Shown here: piece by piece, positions 47,361 through 58,931 of the stretch
Position numbering within the stretch: position 1 is the stretch's first letter
Layout of the letters: every line of letters begins with the position of its first letter
NCBI GenBank assembly: GCA_963845735.1
Contig: CAWJTR010000011.1
Location: forward strand, 1 to 64,000
Source of the DNA: AP-15 sp963845735
Lineage (GTDB): Bacteria; Pseudomonadota; Alphaproteobacteria; ATCC43930; CGMCC-115725
DNA: 64,000 nt
Direction of reading: 5' to 3'
The notes under the pieces: generated by a model
The model's input: only the letters and a program-made list of their open reading frames with translations
What the model was told of the DNA's origin: nothing
Database searches by the model: none
Made by a program: the position numbers and the translations under genes

Positions 47361-47721
47361 TGAGGCACGTACATCCAATTGCCACGCAGGTGTCAACGCA
47401 ATCTCCGCCACACGGAGTCTGTTCTAATTGATCGCGCGAGGCTACGTGTTCTGGAACCCATTTAAAAACCACGCTCGAACTCCCGCGGAGCGCGCATTCT
47501 TGATAAGTCAATTCTCCGATGAACACCTTCGCTAAACCTAAATGCTCGAGAGGTCCAGCGCTTCCACCGAGATTCGGTACAATAAAGATCCCAGTTCCGG
47601 GGCCGCCATCCGATATCCAGTCTGGGTGGGTCTGGTTTTGTTTGGAGGCAATAATCATCGCTCGGTGCCCTATATACGCGGTTTCTAGCGGGCTTTCCGC
47701 TAGATCGTCGTGTGGTGGCAT
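47344..47721 (-). CDS. 125-aa protein with a C-terminal six-cysteine, cyclotide-like motif
   Basis: Residues 1-101 contain a single cysteine (LTYQECALRG) and no signal peptide; GGPGTGIFIVPNLGG lies near residue 40. The last 22 residues hold six cysteines spaced C-x3-C-x3-C-x4-C-x-C-x4-C (CGGDC, VDTC, VAIGCTC, LNGVC), followed by one Val and the stop. Plant cyclotides have C-x3-C-x4-C-x4/7-C-x-C-x4-C with a loop 1 GE[TS]; here loop 1 is GGD and loop 2 is one shorter. The layout suggests a leader plus a cystine-knot-like core, but no maturation gene is recognised. It lies in an AT-rich island and overlaps the next gene by 17 nt. Confidence 0.6.
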   Translation of the reverse strand: MPPHDDLAESPLETAYIGHRAMIIASKQNQTHPDWISDGGPGTGIFIVPNLGGSAGPLEHLGLAKVFIGELTYQECALRGSSSVVFKWVPEHVASRDQLEQTPCGGDCVDTCVAIGCTCLNGVCV

Positions 47722-47897
47722 CCATTTTCCGTCTCATTGAGGCAGTACGCAACTACTCTGATCGCGCCGCTCTTAGCGGTTAGCAAACGCGGGATTGTTC
47801 GCCCGGGACACCAGAACTGGCCGCTCTTCTTTGATCAAGAGAGCCCTCCTGATTCGTCGCTCGCCGGTCGATCTTGCTACGGCCGCATGCTGCATGC

Positions 47898-48150
47898 GGC
47901 GCGGCACTCTACGCGATGGCCGATGCGGAGTTCAAACCGGCCGACATCTACGGTATCGCCACCGCCGGAGAGACGCGGACCACCATCGCGCATTATCTCG
48001 GGCTTACCCCGAAATGGGTCGGCGGCACTGCGGTCGGTGGCTGTTCTTTCATGATCCACACCAGTCATGCCGCGGCTGCGATCGCCTTGGGGCTGTGTGA
48101 CACGATATTGATCACTCATGGCGAGAGCGGGCGCTCCGCTTATCAGACGC
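47898..48150 (+). pseudogene. 5' fragment of a second thiolase gene
   Basis: Encodes YAMADAEFKPADIYGIATAG, TTIAHYLGLTPKWVGGTAVG, GCSFMI and CDTILITHGESGRS, matching residues about 30-115 of the thiolase at 43766. Both ends are lost and nothing thiolase-like follows. It lies downstream of the 3' fragment, so the second copy has been rearranged, not just interrupted. Confidence 0.83.
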
Positions 48151-48341
48151 GGATCAACCCCATATCCCAAACCCATACTGATGCTTGCGGTGATCGCAGC
48201 CACCAATCAGCTCGGTCTTGCTAAGCTTCTTCGTAATCCGCGCGCGAAGTGCCCATATCGGACGTATCGCCCGCAACCGCCCTTGGGGCGCGGACGGCTA
48301 GGAGATGCGCGTGCTCTTGCCCGAATTTTTCGGAGGAGCAC

Positions 48342-49040
48342 ATGCCTCCCGCAAATTCTATTTCAAACCGGCTACTCCTGGCATTGACGCTGGAGGATCT
48401 CGACGGCCTCAGAGCGCATCTCGAGCTTGTCCCGCTCCCCCACAAACGGACTCTGTCAAATCCGGGTGCGCCGATACAACATTTGTATTTCCCCGAGGAA
48501 GGGATGGTCTCGCTCGTCCAACCGTTGCAGGGAGCCATGATCGAAGTGGGGATGATCGGCAATGAAGGGTTTGTCGGGGTGCCGGTCCTGCTCGGCGCCG
48601 ACGCCTGTCCACTCGAGACGATGGTTCAGATTCCCGGTTCTGCGTTGCGGATTGAAACAGGCGCATTTCGGGAGAAAGCGGGACGGAGCACCACCCTCTC
48701 GGGCCTCCTGCTCCGCTACGCCCAGGCACTCCAGGTTCAGGTTTCCTTAACTGCGGCATGCAACGGACGACACCCCATACCTGAGCGCCTTGCCCGTTGG
48801 TTGCTGATGGCCCGTGATCGCGCGCCGAGCGACGAATTGCCGTTCGGCCACGAATTTCTCTCGATGATGCTCGGCGTGCGGCGAGCGGGGGTCACGGTCG
48901 CGGTTGGGACGCTGAAGGCCGCCGGGTTGATCCGCAACACTCACGGCCGAGTTACCATTATCGACCGCCATGGCTTGGAAGCCGCCTCGTGCGAGTGCTA
49001 CCGCATTGTCACCAACGAGTACGAGCGTCTGTTCGCGTAA
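48342..49040 (+). CDS. Crp/Fnr-family transcriptional regulator
   Basis: 232 residues from the ATG at 48342, preceded by GGAGGA. An N-terminal cyclic-nucleotide-binding-like beta barrel (LVPLPHKRTLSNPGAPIQHL, FPEEGMVSLVQPLQGAM) and a C-terminal winged helix (FLSMMLGVRRAGVTVAVGTL, then KAAGLIRNTHGRVTIID). No Fe-S cysteine cluster of the Fnr type is present. Regulators of this subfamily respond to signals such as oxygen or carbon stress; the ligand is unknown. Confidence 0.9.
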   Translation: MPPANSISNRLLLALTLEDLDGLRAHLELVPLPHKRTLSNPGAPIQHLYFPEEGMVSLVQPLQGAMIEVGMIGNEGFVGVPVLLGADACPLETMVQIPGSALRIETGAFREKAGRSTTLSGLLLRYAQALQVQVSLTAACNGRHPIPERLARWLLMARDRAPSDELPFGHEFLSMMLGVRRAGVTVAVGTLKAAGLIRNTHGRVTIIDRHGLEAASCECYRIVTNEYERLFA

Positions 49041-49481
49041 GGGAGGATAGCAATCGTTCTGGCCTGGTTTTATTTTCGCGGCTCGAATGTTTTCCGCTCG
49101 GAGGCGTCAGCGATTTCGGCTAGATCAACGGGCCCAAAGTTCGAGTTGGCGGTCCCCACCTCGTTCAGCCTTTCGACCCTGCGGTCGATTTCTGACGAAG
49201 CGGGTGCCCGAAAATTAGTGCGTTTTCCGGCCTATTGTGCCGGGATGATCGATGACCTGGGAACAGAGGCTAAATCGTGCGGTTCCGTACTAAAATCTTG
49301 ACGAAGCTGCGCGCCCACCTATAGGCTAGTTGAATCGGCCACGCTCTGGAATGAGGCAAGTGGTCGACTGAGAGCTTCGTGCGCTCCCGCCGGAACCGGC
49401 AATAAGGAGAGCGACATGGATGCTCCCACACGGTTTTGTGCACGCATAAAAAGCCGACGCGGCGATACGCTCGGCAACTTC
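49041..49481. other. 441-bp stretch without a recognised gene
   Basis: Short frames only, none with family features. GC content dips around 49200-49300. No clear hairpin terminator after the Crp/Fnr gene was found by eye. Confidence 0.35.
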
Positions 49482-49676
49482 ATGAGCAGCATACGGGTTT
49501 GGCTCGACCACCGTCGGATTGATGTGGTTGGCTTCGCCCCCGTCCCAGTGACGCGTGGCATCGTCGCCTTCGATCTCTATTTTCGACACGAAGGAGATGT
49601 CGTCCTTTTCCGCGAGGAATTTGGGAGGCGCCGCGTTTCTTGGACACCATTTCTCAACCGGGAAGTACAGATGTAA
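49482..49676 (+). CDS. small hypothetical protein
   Basis: 64 residues from MSSIRVWLDHRRIDVVGFAP; it resembles short proteins with the pattern MxSIRxWLDxRxIxPxxF and a later FEAxF-type end, seen in related bacteria, with FDLYFRHEGDVVLFREEFG in the second half. An upstream in-frame ATG at 49416 is possible but that extension looks non-coding. Function unknown. Confidence 0.5.
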   Translation: MSSIRVWLDHRRIDVVGFAPVPVTRGIVAFDLYFRHEGDVVLFREEFGRRRVSWTPFLNREVQM

Positions 49677-50075
49677 ACTTCAATCGGTGGCAGCCCTACA
49701 TACACACGGATGGTTGATGTCTCCGGCGATTAGAGGGTCCCCGTGCCAATTCATCCGAGCCTCGAGGGCAAAGGGGCACTGGTTCCTCGTCAGACGCGGG
49801 ATGACTGCGCCGGCTTCTGATCGCCGCCATCCCGCCATCAGGCTGGTCAGGCCGCAAGCCTATCGCATCCCTCAGCGGCGCGTCCGGTTAGGCGAGAGAA
49901 GCTTTCGCTAGCCTGACACAGGATAGGTCTAACTGCATTTAAGTTCGAACCTCAAGCGCTGCCGGGAGGTCTGTTGCTCGGCGGTTGACACGGGGTGCGG
50001 CGGTCGATACCACACAGCTCGATCCCAACAAGAAGAAACGCTCGGCGTGGTGGACGGGAGGAAGGAGGCGGCGTT
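49677..50075. other. 399-bp stretch before the peptide ABC operon, no gene recognised
   Basis: No conserved coding pattern. The operon promoter should lie here; the last 30 bp carry GGGAGGAAGGAGG, the ribosome site of the first gene. Confidence 0.4.
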
Positions 50076-51110
50076 TTGCCGGCACTGCTCGAAGTCAGAA
50101 ATCTGCACACCGAGTTTCGCACCGGCGCCGGCGTCGTGCCGGCGGTCGACGGCATTTCGTACACCGTCGAGCGCGGTGAAACGGTGGCGATCGTCGGCGA
50201 GAGCGGGTCGGGCAAGACCGCCGGCGCGTTGTCGCTGCTGCGCCTGATCCCGGACCCGCCCGGTCGGGTCACGCAGGGCGAGATCCTGTTTGCCGGGCGC
50301 GATCTGTTGCAGCTTTCGAGCGAGGCGATGCGCCAGGTGCGCGGCGGCGATATCGGCATGATCTTTCAGGAGCCGATGACCTCGCTGAACCCGGTGCTGA
50401 CGATCGGCCGGCAGATCACCGAGACCCTCGAACAGCATCGCGGCGCCGACCGGGCCGCCGCGCAAAAGCGCGCCGTCGAATTGTTGGGGCTGGTCGGGAT
50501 CGCCGACCCGACGCGCCGCCTGAAGCAGTATCCCCACCAGCTGTCGGGGGGCATGCGGCAGCGGATCATGATCGCGATCGCGCTCGCCTGCGACCCCAAG
50601 CTGATCATCGCCGACGAGCCGACGACCGCGCTCGACGTGACCATTCAAGCGCAGATCCTCGAATTGATGAAGGAATTGACCCGACGGCTCGACGTGGCGC
50701 TGATCATCATCACCCACAATCTCGGGGTGGTCGCGCGCTATGCCAACCGGGTCAACGTCATGTATGCCGGGCGCATCGTCGAGAGCGGACCGGCGGCGGC
50801 GATCTATCACGATCCGCGGCATCCCTATACGATTGCGCTGCTGCGCTCGGTTCCGCGGCTCGACCGCCCGCGCCAGGCGCGGCTCGACCCGGTCGAGGGC
50901 CAGCCGCCCGATCTGACCCGGCTCGACGAGGGCTGCGCATTCCGGCCGCGCTGCCGGTTCGCGATCGAGGTTTGCGCCCGGAAGCGGCCGGCGCTGGAAA
51001 TGGCGGGGCAGGGACCGCATCTCGCCGCGTGCTTCCGCAGCAACGAGATCGCAGCCGAAATGACGGCGGTGCAGGCGCGCCAGCTGGCTGGCGGTATTGC
51101 CGCCTCCTGA
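50076..51110 (+). CDS. peptide ABC transporter ATP-binding protein, OppD/DppD type
   Basis: 344 residues from a TTG start that follows AGGAAGGAGG; no better ATG is in frame. Walker A GESGSGKT, Q-loop MIFQEPMTSLNP, signature LSGGMRQRIMIAIAL, Walker B LIIADEPTTALDVTIQAQIL and switch His in IIITHNLGVVAR. The C-terminal oligopeptide domain has GCAFRPRCRFAIEVC. It is the first gene of a peptide/nickel-class (PepT) transporter operon with four binding proteins, a second ATPase and two permeases. Confidence 0.93.
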   Translation: MPALLEVRNLHTEFRTGAGVVPAVDGISYTVERGETVAIVGESGSGKTAGALSLLRLIPDPPGRVTQGEILFAGRDLLQLSSEAMRQVRGGDIGMIFQEPMTSLNPVLTIGRQITETLEQHRGADRAAAQKRAVELLGLVGIADPTRRLKQYPHQLSGGMRQRIMIAIALACDPKLIIADEPTTALDVTIQAQILELMKELTRRLDVALIIITHNLGVVARYANRVNVMYAGRIVESGPAAAIYHDPRHPYTIALLRSVPRLDRPRQARLDPVEGQPPDLTRLDEGCAFRPRCRFAIEVCARKRPALEMAGQGPHLAACFRSNEIAAEMTAVQARQLAGGIAAS

Positions 51111-51135
51111 CCAAAAAATATCACCGGAGGAAACG

Positions 51136-52755
51136 ATGAAGATCGGATGGGGTATGTGGGCGGCAGGTCTCGGCGTCCTTGCCTTGATGGCAACAGGAAT
51201 GGCGCTCGCGGCAAATGAAGAAGAGGCGCCGAAGCGCGGCGGGACCCTGACCTACATGATCCCGGCCGACGCGCCGCCGAGCTTCGACGGACACCGCGAG
51301 GGCACCTTCGCGACCTTGCAGGCCATGGCGCCCTTTTACAGCGTGCTGATCCGCATCAACCCAGAAAATCCATCATCGACCACCGACTTTGTCTGCGATC
51401 TATGCACGGTGATGCCGCAGCCGACCGACGGCGGCAAGACCTACACCTTCAAGATCCGCGACGGGGTCAAATTCCACGACGGCTCGCCATTGACCGCGGC
51501 CGACGTGGCGGCGAGCTGGGAGCACATCATTCACCCGCCCAAGGGTGTGATAAGCCCGCGCCAAAACTGGTACGCTATGGTCGATACGGTTACCGCGCCC
51601 GACCCCTCGACGGTTGTCTTTCATTTGAAATTTGCCACCAGCGCATTTCTGCCGGCGCTCGCCGATCCTTTCACCTTCGTCTACCAGAAGGCGAAGCTCG
51701 ATCAGGACCCGCGCTGGTACGAGAAAAATGTCCTCGGTTCGGGGCCATTCAAATTTGTCGAGTATCAGACCGGTCAGGCGGTCAAGGGGGCGCGCAACCC
51801 TGATTACTATCACAAGGGGTTGCCTTATCTCGATGGCTTTGCCGCGATTTTCGCCGACAAGCAGGCGGTCCGGGTCGATGCCATCCGCGCCGACCGCGCT
51901 GCGATGGAATTCCGCGGGTTGCCGCCGGCGGCGCGCGACGAACTCAAAAGGGCGCTCGGCGACAAGCTCGAGGTCCAGGAAAGCGACTGGAATTGCGGCA
52001 GCATCGTCATCCCCAACCACAAACACAAGCCGTTCGATGATGCCCGGGTGCGCCGTGCGTTGAGCCTGGCGATCGACCGCTGGAACGGTGCGCCCGGCGC
52101 TCGCCAAGATCGCGATTGTGCGCACGGTCGGCGGCATCGTCTTTCCCGGCTCGCCGCTGGCGGCGACAAAGCCGGAGCTCGAGCAAATCGCCGGATATTG
52201 GCCCGACATCGAAAAGTCGCGCGCCGAGGCGCGGCGAGTTGTTGAAGGAGGCCGGTGCCGAAGGGCTCAGCTTCGAGCTTTTGAACCGGGGCGTCGACCA
52301 GCCCTACAAATACGTCGGCACATGGCTGATCGATCAGTGGAGCAAGATCGGGCTCCACGTGACGCAACGCGTGATGCCGACCGGCCCGGAATTGGATGCG
52401 CTGCGGAGCGGCAACTTCCAGATTGTCCTGCAAGCGAATTGCCACGGTGTGCCGAACCCGCTTCTCGACGTCCAGGCGTATCTGCCGAGTTCGGTCTACG
52501 AGGCGAACTATGGTTACTACGAGGACCCGCAGGAAGTGGATCTTTACAACAAGATGCTGCGCGAGACCGATTTCGCCAAGCAGCGCGCGCTTGATGCGTC
52601 AGTTCGAAAAATACGTCATTGACGAGCAGGCCCACGAGATATGGGTCGTATGGTGGAACCGGATCATCCCGTACCGATCTTATGTCAAAGGCTGGAAGAT
52701 CAGCCCGAGCCACTACCTCAACCAGGATTTGGCGACGATCTGGCTCGATAAATGA
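51136..52755 (+). CDS. family 5 extracellular solute-binding protein 1 (three frameshifts)
   Basis: About 539 residues. Signal peptide (AAGLGVLALMATGMALAA), then the group's motifs TYMIPADAPPSFDGH, VCDLCTVMPQPTDGGKTY, FKIRDGVKFHDGSPLTAADV, GSGPFKFVEYQTGQ, RVRRALSLAIDRW, VFPGSPLAATKPELEQIAG and the C-terminal NQDLATIWLDK. Extra bases occur near 52093 (C), 52237 (G) and 52591 (T). It captures peptides, or opines, sugars or metal chelates in relatives, in the periplasm and hands them to the permeases. First of four paralogues in the operon. Confidence 0.9.
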
Positions 52756-52837
52756 TGGCCGAGAGATACGATTTCCGCTCTCGTTATCGACGCAGCTGGA
52801 CCCAGGGTCAAGCACAGCCAGGGCTGGCGGGACGAAT

Positions 52838-54437
52838 GATTTCGAAGGTATTGCTGCTGCTGGCCGCTTGGCCGGGACAATCGCGGCGGCCGCGGCCGCG
52901 GATGAGGAAGCGCCGAAACGCGGCGGCATTCTGACTTATATGATCCCGGCCGACGCGCCGCCGAGCTTCGACGGGCACCGCGAGAGCACTTATGCGACGG
53001 TGCACGCAATCGCACCCTTTTACAGCGTCTTGATTCGTATCAACCCGGACAATCCATCCTCGACGACGGATATCGTCTGTGATCTGTGCACGGCGATGCC
53101 GCAGCCGACCGACAGCGGCAAGACCTACGCCTTTAAGATCCGCGACGGCGTTAAATTCACCGACGGCTCGCCGCTGACCGCCCAGCGACGTCGCCGCGAG
53201 CTTTAACGAAATCGCGTTTCCGCCGAAGGGCGTGTTGAGCGCGCGCGCCAGCAATTATTTGATGATCGACAAGATCGAGGCGCCCGATCCGACGACCGTC
53301 GTCTTCCGTTTGAAATTCGCGACCAGCGCGTTTCTGCCGGCGCTCGCCGACCCGTTCAACTTCATTTACGAGAAGGCGATCCTCGACAAGGACCCGCGCT
53401 GGTACGAGACGCACGTCATGGGCTCGGGTCCGTTCAAATTCGTCGCCTACGAGACCGGCCAGTCGATCAAGGGAGTGAGGAACCCGGATTATTACGTTAA
53501 GGGTCTGCCCTATCTCGACGGCTTCACCGGCATCTTTGCCGACAAGCAGGCGGTGCGGGTCGCCGCAATCCGCAGCGATCGCGCGGCGATCGAGTTCCGC
53601 GGCATGCCGCCGGCGGCGCGCGACGAGCTGGTAAGCGAGCTCGGCGACAAAATCACGGTGCAGGAGGGTGATTGGAACGTCGGCAGCGCGGTGACGCCGA
53701 ACCACAAGAAGAAGCCGTTCGACGACCCGCGGGTTCGGCGGGCATTGAGCCTGGCGATCGACCGTTGGGGCAGCGCACCTGGCTTATCGAAGATCGCGAT
53801 CGTCAGGACCGTCGGCGGTATCGTTTTCCCCGGTTCGCCGCTCGCCGCTACGAAACCGGAACTCGAACAGATCGCCGGCTATTGGCCCGATATCGAGAAA
53901 TCACGGGCCGAGGCGAGGCGCCTGCTGAAAGAGGCGGGGGCCGAGGGGCTCTCCTTCGAACTGCTCAACCGCAATGTCGACCAGCCCTACAAATACGTCG
54001 CGACCTGGCTGATCGACCAGTGGAGCAAAGTGGGGCTGCACGTAACCCAGCGTGTCGAGCCGACCGGCCCGTGGTTCGAAGCGATGCGCAGCGGCAATTT
54101 CGATGTCGTGCTCGAGGCCCCCGGCCATGGCCTGGTCAACCCGCTGCTCGATGTCCAGAAATTCCTGCCGGAATCGGTCGATGCCGAGAATTACGCGCAT
54201 TACCAAGATGATGCGGAGGTGGCGCTCTACCAGCAGATGCTGCACGAGACCGACCCGGCCAAGCAGCGCGTCTTGATGCGCCGGTTCGAAAAATATCTGC
54301 TCGACGACCAGGCGCACGAGATCTGGTTATTGTGGTGGTACCGGATCGTGCCGTATCGCTCTTATGTCAAGGGCTGGAAGATCGCCCCGACCCATTTCAT
54401 CAATCAGGACCTGGCGAGGATTTGGCTCGATAAATAG
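52838..54437 (+). CDS. family 5 extracellular solute-binding protein 2 (two frameshifts)
   Basis: About 533 residues; the signal peptide MISKVLLLLA...LAGTIAAAAAA is broken by one missing T near 52868, and an extra C near 53182 breaks the SPLTA-SDVAAS segment. It shares the hallmark motifs of binding protein 1 (PADAPPSFDGH, VCDLCTAMPQPTD, RVRRALSLAIDRW, QDLARIWLDK). Loop sequences at likely ligand positions differ from 1 (for example WNVGSAVTPNHK in place of WNCGSIVIPNHK), so the ligand range may differ. Confidence 0.9.
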
Positions 54438-54593
54438 AAGAGAATTGCGATTTCGTCGCCTTCTGCGGAAGCGAGAGATCAGAGCTAGCCTGACCATGGC
54501 AATTAGAAGAGGCGGTGGCCCTGGGTTCCCGCTTTCGCGAGAACGACAAATAGAATGGTGCAACACTGGCTGAGTGGAGATCAGGAGGTAAGA

Positions 54594-56199
54594 GTGCACA
54601 TTAAGACAGTAGCGTTGGCGGCAATGTTCGGGGCGACGGCGTTTGCCGCTTCGGCCGGGCAGGACGAAGAGGCCCCTAAACATGGTGGAACCCTGACCTA
54701 CATGATCCCGGCCGACGCGCCGCCGAGCTTCGACGCGCATCGCGAGGAGACCTACGCGACGATCCATTCGGCGGCGCCGTTCTACAGCACGCTGGTCCGC
54801 GCCAATCCGGACAATCCCGGCAAGACCGACGACATCGTCTGCGACGTGTGCACGGCGATGCCGCAGCCGACCGATGGCGGCAGAACCTGGACCTTCAAGA
54901 TCCGCGACGGCATCAAATTCACCGATGGCTCGCCGCTTGACCGCCGATGATGTTGCGGCGAGCTGGAACGAGATCATCTTCCCGCCGAAGGGCGTCCTCA
55001 GCGTGCGGCAGAGCAATTTCGTCATGGTCAATTCGGTCAAGGCGCCCGACCCGTCCACCGTCGTTTTCCGCCTCAAATTCGCAACCGACGCATTCCTGCC
55101 GGCATTGGCCGATCCGTATGCCTGGATCTACGAGAAGAAGATCATCGACAAGGATCCGCACTGGTACGAAAAGAACATCATGGGCTCGGGCCCGTTCAAG
55201 TTTGTCGATTACCAGGTCGGCCAGTCGATCAAAGGCGAGCGCAACCCCGATTATTTCCGCAAGGGGATGCCCTACCTCGACGGCTTCACCGGCATCTTCG
55301 CCCCCAAGCAGGCGGTCGAGATCGCGGCAATCCGCAGCGGTCGCGCCGACATCGAATTCCGCGGTTTTCCGCCCTCGGCGGTCGACGAGTTGAAGAAGGC
55401 GCTCGGCGACAAGCTGGCGATTCAGACCAGCGACTGGAACTGCGGCGGGATGGTGACCCCGAACCACAAGCGTAAGCCGTTCGACGACGTGCGGGTGCGC
55501 CGCGCCTTGACCCTGGCGATCGACCGCTGGGGCAGCGCGCCCGAGCTGTCCAAGATCGCCCTCGTGCACACGGTCGGCGGCGTCACCTTTCCGGGGTCGC
55601 CCTTGGCCCCGAGCAAGGAGGAATTGCAGCAGATCGCCGGCTACTGGCCCGATATCGAGAAATCGCGCGCCGAGGCGCGGCGTTTACTGAAGGAGGCGGG
55701 GGCCGAGGGTCTCAGCTTCGAACTGCTCAACCGCAACAACGATCAGCCTTACAAATATTACGGGATCTGGGTCGTCGACCAGTGGAGCAAGATCGGCCTG
55801 CACGTGACACAGAAGGTCGTCCCCGTCGGTCCCTGGTTCGAAGCCCAGCGCAGCGGCAATTTCGACGTCACGGTCGAGGGCAATTGCCAGAACGTGGTCA
55901 ATCCGCTCGCCGATGTCGGCAAATACCTGCCGCATTCCGTATCCAACTCGAACTACGGCAATTTCGAAGACGCCAAGGAAGTCGAGATGTACAACCGTCA
56001 GCTGCGCGAGCTCGACAAGACGAAGCAGAAGGCGGATCTGCTCGAATTCGCGAAATATGTGCTCGACGAGCAGGCGCACGAGATCTTCCTTTTGTGGTGG
56101 CAGCGGGTGGTGCCGTACCATTCCTACGTGAAGGGCTGGAAGATCGGGCCGAGCCATTACGTCAATCAGGATTTGGCGACGATCTGGCTCGACAAATAG
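54594..56199 (+). CDS. family 5 extracellular solute-binding protein 3 (one frameshift)
   Basis: About 534 residues from a GTG at 54594 (AGGAGGT 5 nt before). Signal peptide VALAAMFGATAFAASAG. An extra T near 54937 (CTG read as CTTG) shifts the SPLTADD segment. It has PADAPPSFDAH, VCDVCTAMPQPTDGG, RVRRALTLAIDRW and QDLATIWLDK. The 156 bp before it contain a degenerate GC-rich repeat-like segment (about 54510-54550). Confidence 0.91.
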
Positions 56200-56228
56200 C
56201 GGCCAGACGGAGAGAGGGTAGCGGCGTT

Positions 56229-57221
<993 letters not shown>

Positions 57222-57297
57222 CGATCGCGGCTCGACGTCGCGATTCATGATAAGAAGTCACGAGCAATAATAAGAAGTAATAGAACAGGAGGGAGAA

Positions 57298-58904
57298 ATG
57301 AGGATCCGATCAGGATTGGCGGCGCTGGCGGTCGCCGCCGTGCTTTCGTCTACTGTTTTTGCTGCAGAGGAAGAGGCGCCAAAATATGGCGGCACCTTGA
57401 CCTATATGATCCCGGCGGACGCACCGCCGAGCTTCGACGCGCACCGCGAGACCACCTTTGCAACGATCCATAGCGCGGCTCCGTTCTACAGCGTGCTGAT
57501 CCGGGTCAATCCCGAACGACCCGTCATCGCCGACCGACCTCGTTTGCGATCTGTGCACGGTGATGCCGGAGCCGACCGACGGCGGCAAGACCTACACGTT
57601 CACGATCCGCGAGGGCGTGAAGTTCCACGACGGGTCGCCGCTGACCGCGGCCGACGTGGCGGCGAGCTGGAACGAGATCATCTTTCCGCCCAAAGGTATC
57701 CTTAGCCCGCGCCAGAGCCACTACATGATGGTCGACACGGTTACGGCGCCCGATCCGACGACCGTTGTCTTCCATCTTGAAGTTTGCGACGAATGCATTT
57801 TTGCCGGCGCTCGCTGATCCCTATTCCTGGATCTATGAAAAGAAGATCCTCGACAAGGATCCCCGCTGGTACGAGAAAAACATCATGGGCTCCGGCCCGT
57901 TCAAATTCGCCGAATATCAGGTCGGCCAGTCGATCAAAGGAGTCAAGAACCCAGATTACTATCATAAGGGACTGCCGTATCTCGACGGCTTTGTCGGCAT
58001 CTATGCCCCCCAACAGGTGGTGCAACTCGACGCGATCCGCGCCGACCGGGCAGCGATCGAGTTCCGCGGTTATCCGCCGGCGATGGTCGACCAGCTGAAG
58101 CAACAGCTCGGCGACAAGATCGCGGTGCAAACCAGCGACTGGAACTGCGGCAGCTTTATCGAGATCAACCACCAGAAAAAGCCGTTCGACGATGTCCGCG
58201 TGCGGCGCGCGCTGACCCTGGCGATCGACCGCTGGCACACTGCGCCAGAGCTCGCCAAGATCGCCAACGTTCACACCGTCGGCGGGATCGTCTTCCCGGG
58301 ATCGCCGCTGGCCGCGACCAAGTCGGAATTGCAGCAGATCGCCGGGTGGTGGCCCGACATCGAAAAATCGCGGGCCGAGGCACGGCGTTTGCTGAAGGAG
58401 GCGGGGGCCGAAGGGCTCAGCTTCGAACTGCTCAACCGCAATGTCGACCAGCCCTACAAATACAACGCGAACTGGGTCATCGACGATTGGAGCAAAATCG
58501 GACTGCACGTCACTCAGCGCGTAGTGCCGACCGGTCCCTGGTTCGAAGCCTTCCGGTCGGGAAACTTCGATGTCGGCGTGATCGGCAATTGCCAGAGTGT
58601 GGTCAACCCACTGCTCGACGTGCAAAGATACCTGCCGCCGTCGGTTTACGCAGGAAACTACGGCCGGTTCAACGACCAGCAGGCGATCGATCTCTACGAT
58701 AAAATGCTGCGTGAAACCGACACCACCAAGCAGCGGGCCCTGATGCGAACCTTCGAGAAGCATGTCCTTGATGACCAGGTGCACGAGGCCTTCCTGCTGT
58801 GGTGGTATCGGATCCTGCCCTACCGGTCCTATGTCAAAGGCTGGAAGATCAGCCCGAGCCATTACCTGAACCAGGATTTGGCGACGATCTGGCTCGACAA
58901 ATAG
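57298..58904 (+). CDS. family 5 extracellular solute-binding protein 4 (two frameshifts)
   Basis: About 534 residues; an AGGAGGG site precedes the ATG. Signal peptide LAALAVAAVLSSTVFAA. Extra C near 57516 and extra T near 57778 (CTG read as CTTG). It shares PADAPPSFDAH, VCDLCTVMPEPTDGG, RVRRALTLAIDRW and QDLATIWLDK. It directly precedes the permease genes and is closest in sequence to binding protein 3 by eye. Confidence 0.91.
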
Positions 58905-58931
58905 CGAGATAAGCGGAGCCGAACGACGGTC

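Noticed and set aside
47344..47721. A true circular cyclotide
   Set aside because: There is no C-terminal processing tail or Asn/Asp after the last Cys, and no ligase gene nearby. Only a cyclotide-like cysteine pattern is claimed.
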